DNA from: Trichoplax sp. H2
Lineage: Eukaryota > Placozoa > Uniplacotomia > Trichoplacea
Assembly: GCA_003344405.1 (NCBI GenBank)
Contig: NOWV01000079.1
Location: 248,001 to 312,000 of the forward strand
DNA length: 64,000 bases
Reading direction: 5' to 3'
Part shown: positions 26,328 to 37,590 of the stretch, piece after piece
Numbering within the stretch: the first letter of the stretch is position 1
How the letters are laid out: each line of letters begins with the position of its first letter
Position numbers and translations under genes: made by a program
Notes under the pieces: model-generated
The model's input: the letters and a program-made list of their open reading frames with translations, nothing else
Databases searched by the model: none
What the model was told of the DNA's origin: nothing

Positions 26328-28763
26328 ATGCGTAAGTCATAAAAGTAGTTTGTCCTGTAATATCAGACTTAACTAGGTCTTTCTTGATATCCCATGTTCT
26401 TTCGCTAGAGTTCACTTTTCATTGTATTTTATAATGAACACACATTTATAATCTTCTTTACTTGTAAATGATCATTTAAATATTGAAGATCGTAAAGGCA
26501 AGAGCATAATAACTACTGCTGCCTCGCCACTGAAGCCGAACCATCGCCTGCACATATTCAACTCTTTGCAAGATGATAAATCCGAAAATCTACCATTAAA
26601 TGAATTACAGGCAGTTACTATAAAAAACAAAATTACCCAGAATGGATCGGCAACTTATAACATTGTGGAGTCCAATAAGAAAAATTTAAAGTCCATTTCT
26701 TCGATTAATGATAAGATTCCAAGAAATAGCGGCTCAAGCATATTATGGCCAACACCTAGTGCCACTGTTGATAATGCAGAACGCGCAGTTGCTGAAGACG
26801 TATCAAGAGGTTTGTAGCAATACTGTATAATACTATGGTACATTCAAAGTTTATATATGGCTATGTTTTGCCAGAAGTTGCCAATGAACTCACCTGTGTG
26901 GTTTATAGTATCTTCAAATTGTTATTATCAGTCAATATTTATCTACTATGTCATAATAAGCCGCCAGCATATTATTTCGCTGATACCAGTAATAGTGGAG
27001 ACTAAGCATCAATGATTTTAGAATGATAAATTATCTTTAGTAATTTTAGCTACTTATAACAGTACTCTTTATTGTCTGAAACGAAATACGAATACGGCAT
27101 TCTGTCCACTTATTTCTTTTCTTTCATTTGATTTATTCCCTTTCTAGTTGCTAGCAATAACGAAATAATTCAACAATCTGTCTATCCCGATGAACAAAAA
27201 AGTGCCCAAGCATATCAAAATGTGGATAATAATAATGCAACATATAAGTTAGAGGAAGAAGAAGATGAGACTGATATAAGTAATTTAGATACTCATCGTT
27301 GCTCGTATCGTGACTTGCTTGAAGAAACGAAAGAACAATTAAAAAAATTAGACTCAAAGTTAGAAGCACAACTGAATGTGAGTATGAGTTGGTCTTTGTT
27401 TCGTAAATGTTTTTCCTTCGATTTGTTATCTTCCTTATTCTTAGTTAATGTTTACCTAAGTAACCCATTGACTGTTTGCTTAGCCTAATTCTTTAAATTG
27501 CAGGTAAATGCTGAGCTTAAGCGATTATTAGTGGCTTCTATAGGTGATGATATTGGACTAAAGTAAGTCTTGTAATGTTAAGGTCTCTTTATGTTAGAAA
27601 TATGCTTGTTGAGTAGTTGTCTGTATAGCTCTAGTATTCTCTTTTTAACATAAAATTTAAGTCACTTCTATTTAATAGTGTATGCGTATATTGTATACAA
27701 CTTCTTCAACTACAGATTAGAGGAATTAACGAAAGATAAAACTGAATTAGCAATGCAAATTGAAGACTACACGAAGCAGATCGTTGAAGATCGTGAGAAG
27801 TTGGACAATGCAGCCATGAAATGCAATGTTTGGAGAAGCAAATACTTGGCTAGCAGGTCGATATTTCATGATTGGCTATAGCGTTGCTAAGATTTGTATT
27901 GCTACTCTCGGCTGAAATTTTTTATGTCGTAGCAATTATGCTTGTAATTGTTATGGCACAAGAAATTGATTATTTTAAATGTTTACAGGGTGATGATTGA
28001 ACAATTGATACATTGGAAACTTGAAATGTATGATTACTTAACAGAATATCACAACGGCATCAAAAATATACTGAATGACAGAGTGACTTTAGCGAAAGAT
28101 CTTTTGATATCGAGCAGGTGATGAATTTTCCCGATACAAATCGCTCTTTGATTGTTCGTGAATCTAACATACCAATCGTATTTCTCTGTTTTAATTATCG
28201 AAACTGTTTCTCTCCTACTGTAGAAATCTAGAAAGCATTCATCAACACCTTAACAAAGGGAAAGCCAATCCTGTGTATTCTAAGGAAATTCATAACGAAA
28301 AAGATGTAATCAATGTGTGTAAAGATAATAAAGAATTAATACAGCTGATATCAAATTGTTTATCGGTTCAACCTGACGTTAAAAGTAACTACCTAGCCAT
28401 CACTCCTTCTGACACTGAACATTCACTGCAACAGGTAATAGCTAGTATTTATCGACTAATATTAGTTCTCCATAAGTTTAAGGAAATTCTATGCTAAAGT
28501 ATCGCTTTGCTTGGCACTATTAGTTAACACTTGAAGTTGACGAAACTGGAATCTTAGAATATAATCTTGATCGATTCTCTCAATCATTGGCAAAAGACGT
28601 GGAAAAACACTTTAAACTATATCGGGAGAGGAAATCAAATGCACCAAAGAAAATTACCGGTTCTCAATCTTTCAAGGAAAATATTCACAAAATAGCTCAG
28701 AACTTTGATTTTCCAGCGATAGACTGTTGCTCCCAATGCAAAGGCGAAATACTTTTAGTTTAA
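26328..28763 (+). CDS. BLZF1: golgin-45 (basic leucine zipper nuclear factor 1), 8 exons
   Basis: This is a Golgi coiled-coil tether that binds GRASP55 and Rab2 and maintains cisternal stacks. Exons: 26328-26331, 26489-26809, 27148-27377, 27504-27562, 27716-27856, 27989-28117, 28224-28434, 28524-28763, giving 444 aa (human about 400). The N-terminal half is polar and disordered with an acidic stretch (LEEEEDETD). The coiled coil follows and contains the family block VNAELKRLLVASIGDDIG, then KCNVWRSKYLASRVM, which is near-identical to vertebrate golgin-45. The C-terminus is DCCSQCKGEILLV. It keeps the Cys pair plus Cys (C433, C434, C437), known in mammals to contribute with GRASP55 to a shared zinc site, and the hydrophobic PDZ-ligand end. 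The first coding exon is only ATGC before a perfect GTAAGT. It is inferred from phase and is the least certain part; from exon 2 onward the call is firm. Confidence 0.9.
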
Positions 28764-30210
28764 TGTTTCATTTGAATGCATTGTATATATAATTCTTTAT
28801 TGCTCTTTGTGAATCTTTAATATTTAAAGTTAGAGAGCTGCGTTATCTGAGAGCAATGCTTATTAGTATTTTAATGTTTTTAAAAAATTGTTACATGTAC
28901 CTGAAAAAGTAATAGATTAACCGCAATATATGAAGATTTAACATGCTTAGGTTGTATTATAAACCCAATTTTTAAGATTGTCTAGTTTGGATTTGTTGCT
29001 AGTAATACGAATTCGTACTGATATGCGGCTCTAGAGGTGTTTCACATGCTGATATAAAATGAATCAATTAACTGGATTTCTAGCCGCTTGTTACTGTAAT
29101 AATACCTTGTTATCATATTAATACAGAACGTGAATGGGAAAATGCGAGAATTATTTGTAGCTTGTAAGACCCAACAGAATTTAATATAGAGCAATAAATG
29201 ATATTAGTCGCATATTAATTTAGAATGACTTGTTTTTATTATACTGTATGATTTGCGTTTTCGATACATGCTCTTTATTTGCGGTATTCCCAGTTCACAG
29301 TTGTAGTATCCTAAAGTGGTAAGTGCTACTATTCGTACTTCCAAACAACTTCTCGTAAAAATTTGCAAATTGTTGGTAGAAGCAGTCGTACTGGTTATAC
29401 CTAACACCGTAATAATCATAGTAGATCGCTTATTTGTCACGATTGGTGCAATTTATTACTGCATGATATTCCTTTACTATTAGCTATCGTCCATTCCGCA
29501 CATTCTATAGTATGTACGCTAGAGAATTTACAGCATACTGCACATGAATAGTAATTGTACAATTATAGTAATCACACAAGGAGTAAATAAGAGAGTTTTT
29601 ATTGCGAACATAAGCGGAGGACAGGCGATTACTATGTTCTGCACAAATAATGAAAACTATGAGGCCGACAACACTCACTCCTAAAGTACAACGGTGCCTA
29701 ATGTAAAGGGATCGTGTTGATCCATGTATGTGTATATGTATAGTATCATGAGAGAGGTATCCTACGCGTTTATACTGCAATAAACGTACATCATAAACAG
29801 GATGCTGTATGACGACGAAAGCAGTCACTTGACTTAGCTCGAAGCTGAAAGTTTCTACGATATTCATCTCTTTATAGGGAATCAACTCAACCCGAACTTC
29901 ATACGATGCTTAAATTTGTAAAGTATAAAGTAGGCGAAGTCTAACGAGCGTGAGTTGAAATTTAATTCTGTCATCGCACTGTATTATCATTACTATAATT
30001 ACTACTAGCAGAATGGCCCGCGTTGCTACGTGCTGGACAGTATTAGACAAGCTAAGTTTCCATGATTTATTATTCCTCTAGAGTCCAGAAATGCAATATT
30101 AAATGATAACTCTAGTTGCTTCGCTCTTGTACTGTTTGATTCATTTATTAAATTTCAATTAAAAGAATCATAAAGTTAATTTCGATTTCATAAATTTTTA
30201 TAATCGTTAT
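28764..30210. other. intergenic, BLZF1 3' flank
   Basis: No gene is recognised. A 126-codon minus-strand open frame at 29505-29885 has no family features and no splice partners. Confidence 0.45.
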
Positions 30211-30219
30211 AAACTCGGA

Positions 30220-30422
30220 GCTACAGTACAGTACAGTAGATCCTCTCAACTGTATAGTATACTGTACATACAGTACAGTGTACTGTACTGTACTGTATAC
30301 TCAGTGTACAGTGCACTGTACTGTACGCTCCGAATCAGATCGACTCATTTCTGGTCAAAGTCATCGAGATTTTTCACAGTACATTGTACAGTACAATACA
30401 GTACGGTACTGTACAGTAGTCC
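30220..30422. promoter_or_regulatory. GTAC cluster, candidate RNF7 promoter
   Basis: CTACAGTACAGTACAGTAG, TACAGTGTACTGTACTGTAC, GTGCACTGTACTGTACGC and GTACGGTACTGTACAGTAG fall within 200 bases that end about 250 bases upstream of the RNF7 ATG. Role inferred. Confidence 0.5.
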
Positions 30423-30671
30423 AATGCATTACGGTAGTCGGGACCCTGGAAATGAATCCGGCGACGGGTAAGAAGAAGTTTGCCATCTAGATAGAAATTA
30501 GAAATTATTATTAATTGCTGAACAACCTTAGGATATTACTACATAAACATACAAGTATATATCGTTATATATACAGTACAGTAAGCGTACGAGTGCAGTG
30601 TGTTTGAAGTTGATAAATGGAAAGATGGTTAAGTATTCATGTGGTAAAGCCCATTAACAGAAGGTTAAGTG

Positions 30672-31446
30672 ATGGAAAAATCGAGTACCTCGAAAAGCTC
30701 AAAGCCTGCACCTAAGGAAGAAAGTTTGTTTACAATTAAAAAGTGGAATGCCGTGGCGTTGTGGTCATGGGATGTTACTTGCGATACATGTGCTATTTGC
30801 AAATTACTGTTAGTAGGTATGAGAGGAATAGTCGATAAAAAACTTAGGATCAATCAACTGTAATTCATATGAAAGGAGTAATGAAGCGTTGGCGTGAGTA
30901 GGAACCTGCGATTGTGTTGACTATTCACGTACAACGATGGTAAGGTAGGACAAGTCCTATGCAACTTGTCAGCAGGAAGGGTAGAAAGACTTCATTTTGC
31001 TCTATAGCTAATTGATTTGCTACAGCCATATGGAAGTTGATAATTTGGGCTAACCGATAATGATTGATCTTTAATAACAGATGCATGCATGAAGTGCCAA
31101 AACGAAATTAAAACAGAAGATTGTGTCGGTAAATTGTTATCCATGATGGACTTCTCTTTGATTAGTTAATATTAAACGTAGAAGCAATACCTACACAGTT
31201 TCGAAATTTTACAGTTCTGCTTTCGCTCGTAGTGATAATAGATTTGAAAACTAAAAAAATAAGTAGGTTCCCCACTACGCAATTGTAATTTTCAACTGAT
31301 TTAATCTATTTGGTTACTAAAATCTAGTTGTTTGGGGTGAATGCAATCATTCCTTTCATCGATGCTGTATTGCCTCCTGGTTAAATAAAAGCAACCGTTG
31401 TCCGTTATGTCAACGTGAATGGATTGTCCAAAGAATTGGTCGATGA
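30672..31446 (+). CDS. RNF7: RING-box protein 2 (cullin-RING ligase subunit), 3 exons
   Basis: This is the catalytic RING subunit of cullin-5-type ubiquitin ligases (RBX2/SAG). It recruits the E2 and NEDD8 machinery. Exons 30672-30816, 31081-31128 and 31328-31446 give 103 aa (human 113) with consistent phases. The N-terminal tail is Ser/Lys/Pro-rich, followed by the cullin-binding strand [16 protein letters not shown]. The RING-H2 ligands come next: [27 protein letters not shown] and CPLCQ. The end is WIVQRIGR. The [13 protein letters not shown] and CDTCAICK text resembles RBX2 rather than RBX1. The GTAC cluster lies upstream. Confidence 0.95.
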
Positions 31447-33261
31447 CGAATGACTATTAACATTGTATTATCTCTCATTGATTTAGGAATCAATTTATCA
31501 AATTAATCTACACTAAAGTTATATCAAAGCAGGATAAATTAGCCTACTTTCATACCCAAATTTTGAAATCTATGAATATTTTAACTATAATACAATTAGC
31601 ATCATCTTATAAAATTACTCCATTTAACATTAAGAAGAGATACAGGTTGAGCTATTACCGCGATCAAAGTTCTACGATACTGAATAACAGAGTTTTTAAG
31701 TTAAGCTTGGATGGTTAAAATACACTCGTAGTAACTATGCCAATCCGAAATGGGAATTGAAACCTAAAAGCTCAACATCAATTTTAGATTTCATAACTAA
31801 TCAATAAGCATATTTTTTCGTATAATTATTATTCTAAAAGGTTAAAGGAACATACTTTAATGTTTGATTGGTATAAACTATTGAATTACATTGTTATCAA
31901 TTGATTGAATTATTGTCTGTGTTCGGTATCTATTACTGTATATTACTATCTAAAAAGTGCATAATTTATGGTAACGAGAAGTAGTACATTGGCATAAAAG
32001 CTACTGCTATCCACATTAAATTTCTCGCAGTAAAGCTGTCTGTCCATAAATCCTTTAATATTGATGATGTTTCTGTATTAACATTACGATTTGGAGATTC
32101 TTAAATAAAAAGAATAATGTTTAGTTCTTTAGTTCAAAGTTTATGACATGGCTCTGCTCATTTAACATCAAATGAGCTGCCTTTCTACAAATTTATATGT
32201 AATTCCTTTAGTATGTCCGCTCGTAACCTAAACTGCTAAAATCTGCGTAAGTGGTCATACTCAATTTGACTAGGTTAGATGCAATTGGAACGAAAATCGG
32301 AATATTATAATGAAGTCTCAACCTTCATCTGTCTCCTGACTTGAGGAATACAATTATTTTGTAATGTTAAGTGTAATTCTAGCAATAACTGATTCTTAAG
32401 AATCAAATGTATTCATTATTGAATATGATATGAAATATTAGAAATGAATCTACCAGTAAAATCTAATTTCGTGTATGTGCTTCAACATGCAGAGATCGCA
32501 AATGGCATATACATTATAGAGTACTCGAAAATAAACAGTATTTCTATGTTCAGATCAATACAGCATAAAAAAAACTTAGTATTGCTTACATCTGTGAATT
32601 ACTGCTGTCTCATCCATTACTCAATGAAAACGTTAATAACACCACTTAACTGAAATTGTTCTGGGTTGTCCTAGTAAAGCATTGGCAATTACTCATACAA
32701 GCACTTATGTTAAAATGAATAAAACCTGACCCTACCATGACCTGTACAACACCAAAGTAGTAATACTATAATTACTAACGTGCAAAAGCCATGCAATACA
32801 GTACTGTATATCAGGCATAATATAATTGATTGTAATTAATTATGCTGGTAGTGGATGCATTCAACAAGTGTGATGCTTAGAACACTACTCGTTACCGTCT
32901 TAAATCGATATACGAGTATAACAGATTAAAAAACTCAAACGGAAGTTTCGATCACAGGCTCTGCTACTACATTAACTAACTATTACATCATATTGTTTCA
33001 ATTTTAAGGGAGGATATAACTATTTGTATTGTTAAGTTATAATAGAATAACAATTGAATAAACCCAGTCGAATTGGGTGGTGATATAGTGTATAGTATAC
33101 CGTAGGCAATTTAACAGATGATCAAACTATTACCGTAACGTTGTACAAGTGCAAATCCTCTCAATTTTATTTTCTATACCGCTGAAAAAGATTTATATTA
33201 ACTTATCAGGAGAGATTATTTCCATATTCCATTTACATTTTATAGAAAATTTACGCGTAAT
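31447..33261. other. intergenic between RNF7 and the SHARK kinase
   Basis: No gene is recognised. Only a single short palindrome (CAGTACTGTA near 32800) recalls the GTAC family. The region just before 33262 is plain AT-rich sequence. Confidence 0.45.
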
Positions 33262-36200
33262 ATGAGTGTTAGACGCCAGCTAACAAGAACCGATTGCTAT
33301 CACGGCAATATCGGCCGAAAGAATGCAGAAGAAGAACTTAGAAAATCTATCTATGAAGTTGGTACTTTTTTAATACGAAGTAGTACGGACAAACCAAATT
33401 ACGCTCTATCGCTAAAAAGTCCCCTAAAACAATCTATAGCTCATTATTTAATTTTATGGCACGGCCCAATTTATCAACCGTTTTACAGCATCGAAGGTGG
33501 CCCACTCTTTCCCAATATCAGTCAATTAATCTCGTTCTATACCCGCTCCAATGAAGGTTTGCCTTGTACTTTAGGCTTTTCAGTTATTAGTAATCCGATG
33601 CCAAGACTACAGCAACCACCAGCTTATCCGGAAACACTTATTGATAAGATCCATGTGGCAGCATTTGCTGGCGATTTAACTACAATTCAAGAGTTAGTCA
33701 GTTTAAATCCGAACTGTGTTAACATTAGAAATGCCATGCAATGTACACCCTTACATGTAGCCTGTCTGTGCTGTCATGAAAATGTCGTCATTGAACTATT
33801 GAAAGCCAAAGCCGACGTTGATGCCGTAGACATCAGAGGATATACGCCGTTAATGGTAAAATTAATGCTATAAAATTAAGTAAAACCATTTAAAATAAAT
33901 ATGTGAATAGGTCTACTTATTCGCTTATTTTCTTCCATATAACGTGGCCTACATAGTTAACTAAACGGGATAGAGAATTCTGACTGTTCTATACTGTAAA
34001 TAATAAATGAAGTTTATTAGTTAATTTATAGTTGTACAAAATCGTTATTATGAACTAAATTACTTACTAACCCAGTAATCGCATTTGTCTACACGATTGT
34101 AGTGTATGGGTTTATAACCTATAACTACTATAATTAGCTGAATTCGTTACAGTGACATCGTGTAGATTACTAGATTACGTGTCATGACTGTTAATAGTAT
34201 TAGCTCTGATGCGAACATACTCGTATACTCTATATCTTACTATAGTATGCCGCAACTGTTGGTCATACGACTATATGCCAGAAATTATTAAATGATGGAG
34301 CCAACTTGGCCCAACGTAGTCCTGTTACTGGAAGATATGCACTTCATGAAGTAGCAATGAGAGGATATCACAATTGCTTACAACTATTATTGGATAGAGG
34401 AGCTCCATTACTGGCTACTTCATATGATAATAAAACTCCTTTAGATATTGCGAGATTCTGGAATCGAGAAGAATGTTGCAATATCCTAGGTAAATGTCTT
34501 ACATTATTATAACTACGTAAAAATTTTAATGCGAAAAAAAGTTATTGAATTAATAATAATTGTCGGTAGACCGGGAAAGTAAGAGGGAAACTGGAACTAT
34601 GGATGGCGATTGGTTGCACCAGGACATTTCTGATGAAGTAAAATTTTTACGATTCAATCAGTTAACTGATCATGCAAGAATATGTACTAAATTAGAGTAA
34701 TTAGCTACTAGTGAATAATTGTAGTAGATATTGCCGTAATAATTTTATAATAAATTATTTTATCCAATTTTTTGTAACCATGAGATATTAGTACAATACT
34801 GTGTTTCGCATATTATTTAATTTTCATGAAAATTTTTATTAATAAAGCAAGCTAAAGGCCTCATACGTGACTACGGAAACACAGAAGGACTTTTCATCGT
34901 AATTAAAGTTGCTGATACGGCCAATCCTTTCTTATTGCTTTTATGCGATGGCACACATATAGTTTCATATCCGATAACTTTAACGGTATATGTTTCTTTT
35001 CACAAGTTCGAATGTGTAATATCAAGTAGTCAGTGTCTTAGTATGAAATATCTAAGAAATATCATTAATTAATTAAATTATTTTACTTACTAATACAGTC
35101 CTTTATCACAGCTAATTATGGAAATATTTTTTGTTAGCAGGGCAACGGATACTCCATTCGCGATGGGCCAGTGTTTAGCTATTTATCTAATATGATCGAT
35201 TATTATAAGAAATGGAAGGATGATACCTTACCGCTTAAGCTGAAAAATAATTTATCTAATAATGTATGTTAACTCATTACATAATTAGAGTCAATAATCG
35301 GATTTTGAGATTTCCTTCTGTTATAATAAAATCCAGATATCGTAATGAGATTCAATGAATATATGTATGCACGAAATATCACTTTATGAATCCAAACAAA
35401 ATTAACGGTTTTTAATTATAAATATATCTAATTGATAGACATTTGATGCATTAAATTTATCCAATAACAGTCTGTGCTAGTATAGATGCTACGCAAACCA
35501 GATATCCCTTACACACTTTTTGATTGAATTAGTACCTCAGGATTAGTACATTTTGCTCTGTACCTTTGTACCTAAACGTTGCAACATATATTTCTCTCAC
35601 CCTTAAGCAATTGTCTTTATTCCGTAATTAGGTAAAGCCTACTTCATCTACAGCTCATCTAATCAATTACAAAGACATGGAAAAACTTGGCGAACTTGGA
35701 TCGGGTCAGTATGGTACCGTATACTCCGCTTACTGGCATCAGGGCGACGGGAAAAAAGTAAGTAAAATATCGTAATTACTGTATAATTTGCGTTATTTAA
35801 CATTCAGAAAATGGAATTATTGCCGCTAACATTCTAAATTGGTGCAATACTTTAAACAGATAAAGGTTGCCATGAAACAATTTTCGAACGATTTAGATAC
35901 AAACATTTCTAGTGTAAGCATACTAATTACAGCTAGTCGATTTAGTAAACTGATTTGATTAGTAAATCTAATTTACCTGTCAATCAAAGACATTTAAAAC
36001 AATAAAATCTACCTAATTGGAAATAAATTCGATACTATACGGTATAATAATACCTTTTAATCAATATTAGGATATATTAAAAGAAGCAAACATTATGCTA
36101 AATTTAAATCATCCGAATATCGTTCGCTTGTTGGGTATGTCCATACAGCCACTCGTTTTAGTAAGTTGAAAGTATTAAAAGAATAATTAGCTAAATTAAG

Positions 36201-37590
36201 TACGGCTTTGCTCTATTTACAGATTGCACAATTTGTAAGTAAAAGTAATCACCTCTAAATACAATGTAAATCTATTTTAGATTCAAGAATTAGTGGTTAT
36301 GGGATCGTTGATTGATCATGTTCGAAGCTGTGCTGAAAAGTCAATAACCATCGCATTAGAAATTAAGTTAGGCTGGGCAAAGCAAATAGCAGCAGGAATG
36401 GCTTATGTTCAGAGTAAAAATATTGTTCACGGTGATTTAGCTGCAAGAAATATTCTCATGCAATCTGAAACTGTAGTAAGCATTTGATATTTCTCATCAA
36501 ATGAGGGCATTAGCAAAAACACAATATTCATAGTACGCTCATTTTCTGCGAACTTAAACTGTAGGATAGGTTTAATATATTTAAATGAAAATATGTACTG
36601 TGAATAGGTTAAAATCACTGATTTTGGATTAGCAAGTACAACTGATAGATATATCAACAACCCGTCTGATGCCAAAGAAGACGCAAATAGATTATTTCCA
36701 ATTCGATGGTCAGTAAATAGTACCACATTTTCGACAGTCATCAAAGTTGATTGTTAATTAGATTTTGAAATTACCTTAGCTAATGTTAGGATGATCTCTA
36801 TGCGCATGTAATTTACAAGTCTAATTTAGCTTAGACAGAGCAGCATAGTATGTTGTTAAAATTGTTACACTAACAGACGATGACTATAATTACTTCTTTT
36901 TTGTTTCAGATATCAACATGTATAAATTAATATCCGCATTCTTCATTTCTTTTAGGTATGCTTTTGAATCTTTATTTGACAAAGTATACACAAGTAAGAG
37001 CGATGTTTGGAGTTTTGGTGTTTTGCTATGGGAAGTATTTAGTGATGGGCAACAACCATACAAAGATATACCATCTGTGCGTGAGGTAATGGTATCATTA
37101 TTCAACTTGCACAGTAAACTGCTTTAATATAAATCTATTATAAACTTTTGATAAGTTAGCAACTATACAACAGGCAATTTTCGGATTTATGAATATAAAT
37201 CAAGTATAATTTTGGATATTGTAAGAATAAGCATTGCAGAATATTGATAATGTAGATTACTTAGAATCTTCTACGCATAAATCTGTATATACGATTGTTT
37301 AGTTTTATATATCTCATGGTAGAATATGTTAATATTGTAATCTCTGAAAAATAGATCTGGTAAATTATTATCAGTCATAATGACGGATGTTTACTTTTTT
37401 ATTCTGCTAACTTAACGACTAATAATAGATCATGGATTATTTAATTGCTGAAAAAAGATTAATTTTACCTCGTGGCTGTCCAACTGATATTTGTAATATC
37501 ATGAACACGTGTTGGAAAAGAAAGCCGGAAGATCGTCCAACATTCGCACAGTTACAGCAGACCATCGATGAACTAATTCAGAGTGGCTAG
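33262..37590 (+). CDS. SHARK/HTK16-type SH2-ankyrin-SH2 tyrosine kinase, 12 exons
   Basis: This is a cytoplasmic tyrosine kinase of the Hydra HTK16 / Drosophila Shark class, which acts downstream of ITAM-like engulfment and epithelial receptors. Exons: 33262-33855, 34246-34489, 34570-34637, 34848-34985, 35141-35263, 35632-35757, 35860-35913, 36071-36160, 36281-36475, 36608-36708, 36956-37085, 37429-37590, giving 674 aa. SH2-1 (about 12-105) has an intact FLIRSS. Ankyrin repeats span about 128-282 ([27 protein letters not shown]). SH2-2 (about 295-385) reads FIVIKV where the phosphotyrosine-binding Arg should be. The kinase spans about 400-670: [12 protein letters not shown] (K437), alpha-C Glu454, HGDLAARN (529-536, HRD Arg replaced by Gly), DFG (549-551), [17 protein letters not shown]. 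The short linker lacks the basic-Pro region of some homologues. The class is absent from vertebrates. Confidence 0.93.
36223..36234 (+). other. possible 12-nt in-frame microexon of the SHARK kinase
   Basis: ATTGCACAATTT is flanked by a good acceptor (CTATTTACAG) and a perfect donor (GTAAGT). It lies in a phase-0 intron between exon 8 (ends PLVL) and exon 9 (starts IQELVV). Inclusion would insert IAQF just before the kinase hinge; exclusion gives the normal family spacing. It could be a regulated microexon or a chance decoy. Confidence 0.35.

Noticed and set aside
29505-29885. 126-codon minus-strand open frame
   Set aside because: Long for chance, but it shows no domain or hydrophobic pattern, and no flanking exons extend it; kept out for lack of support.
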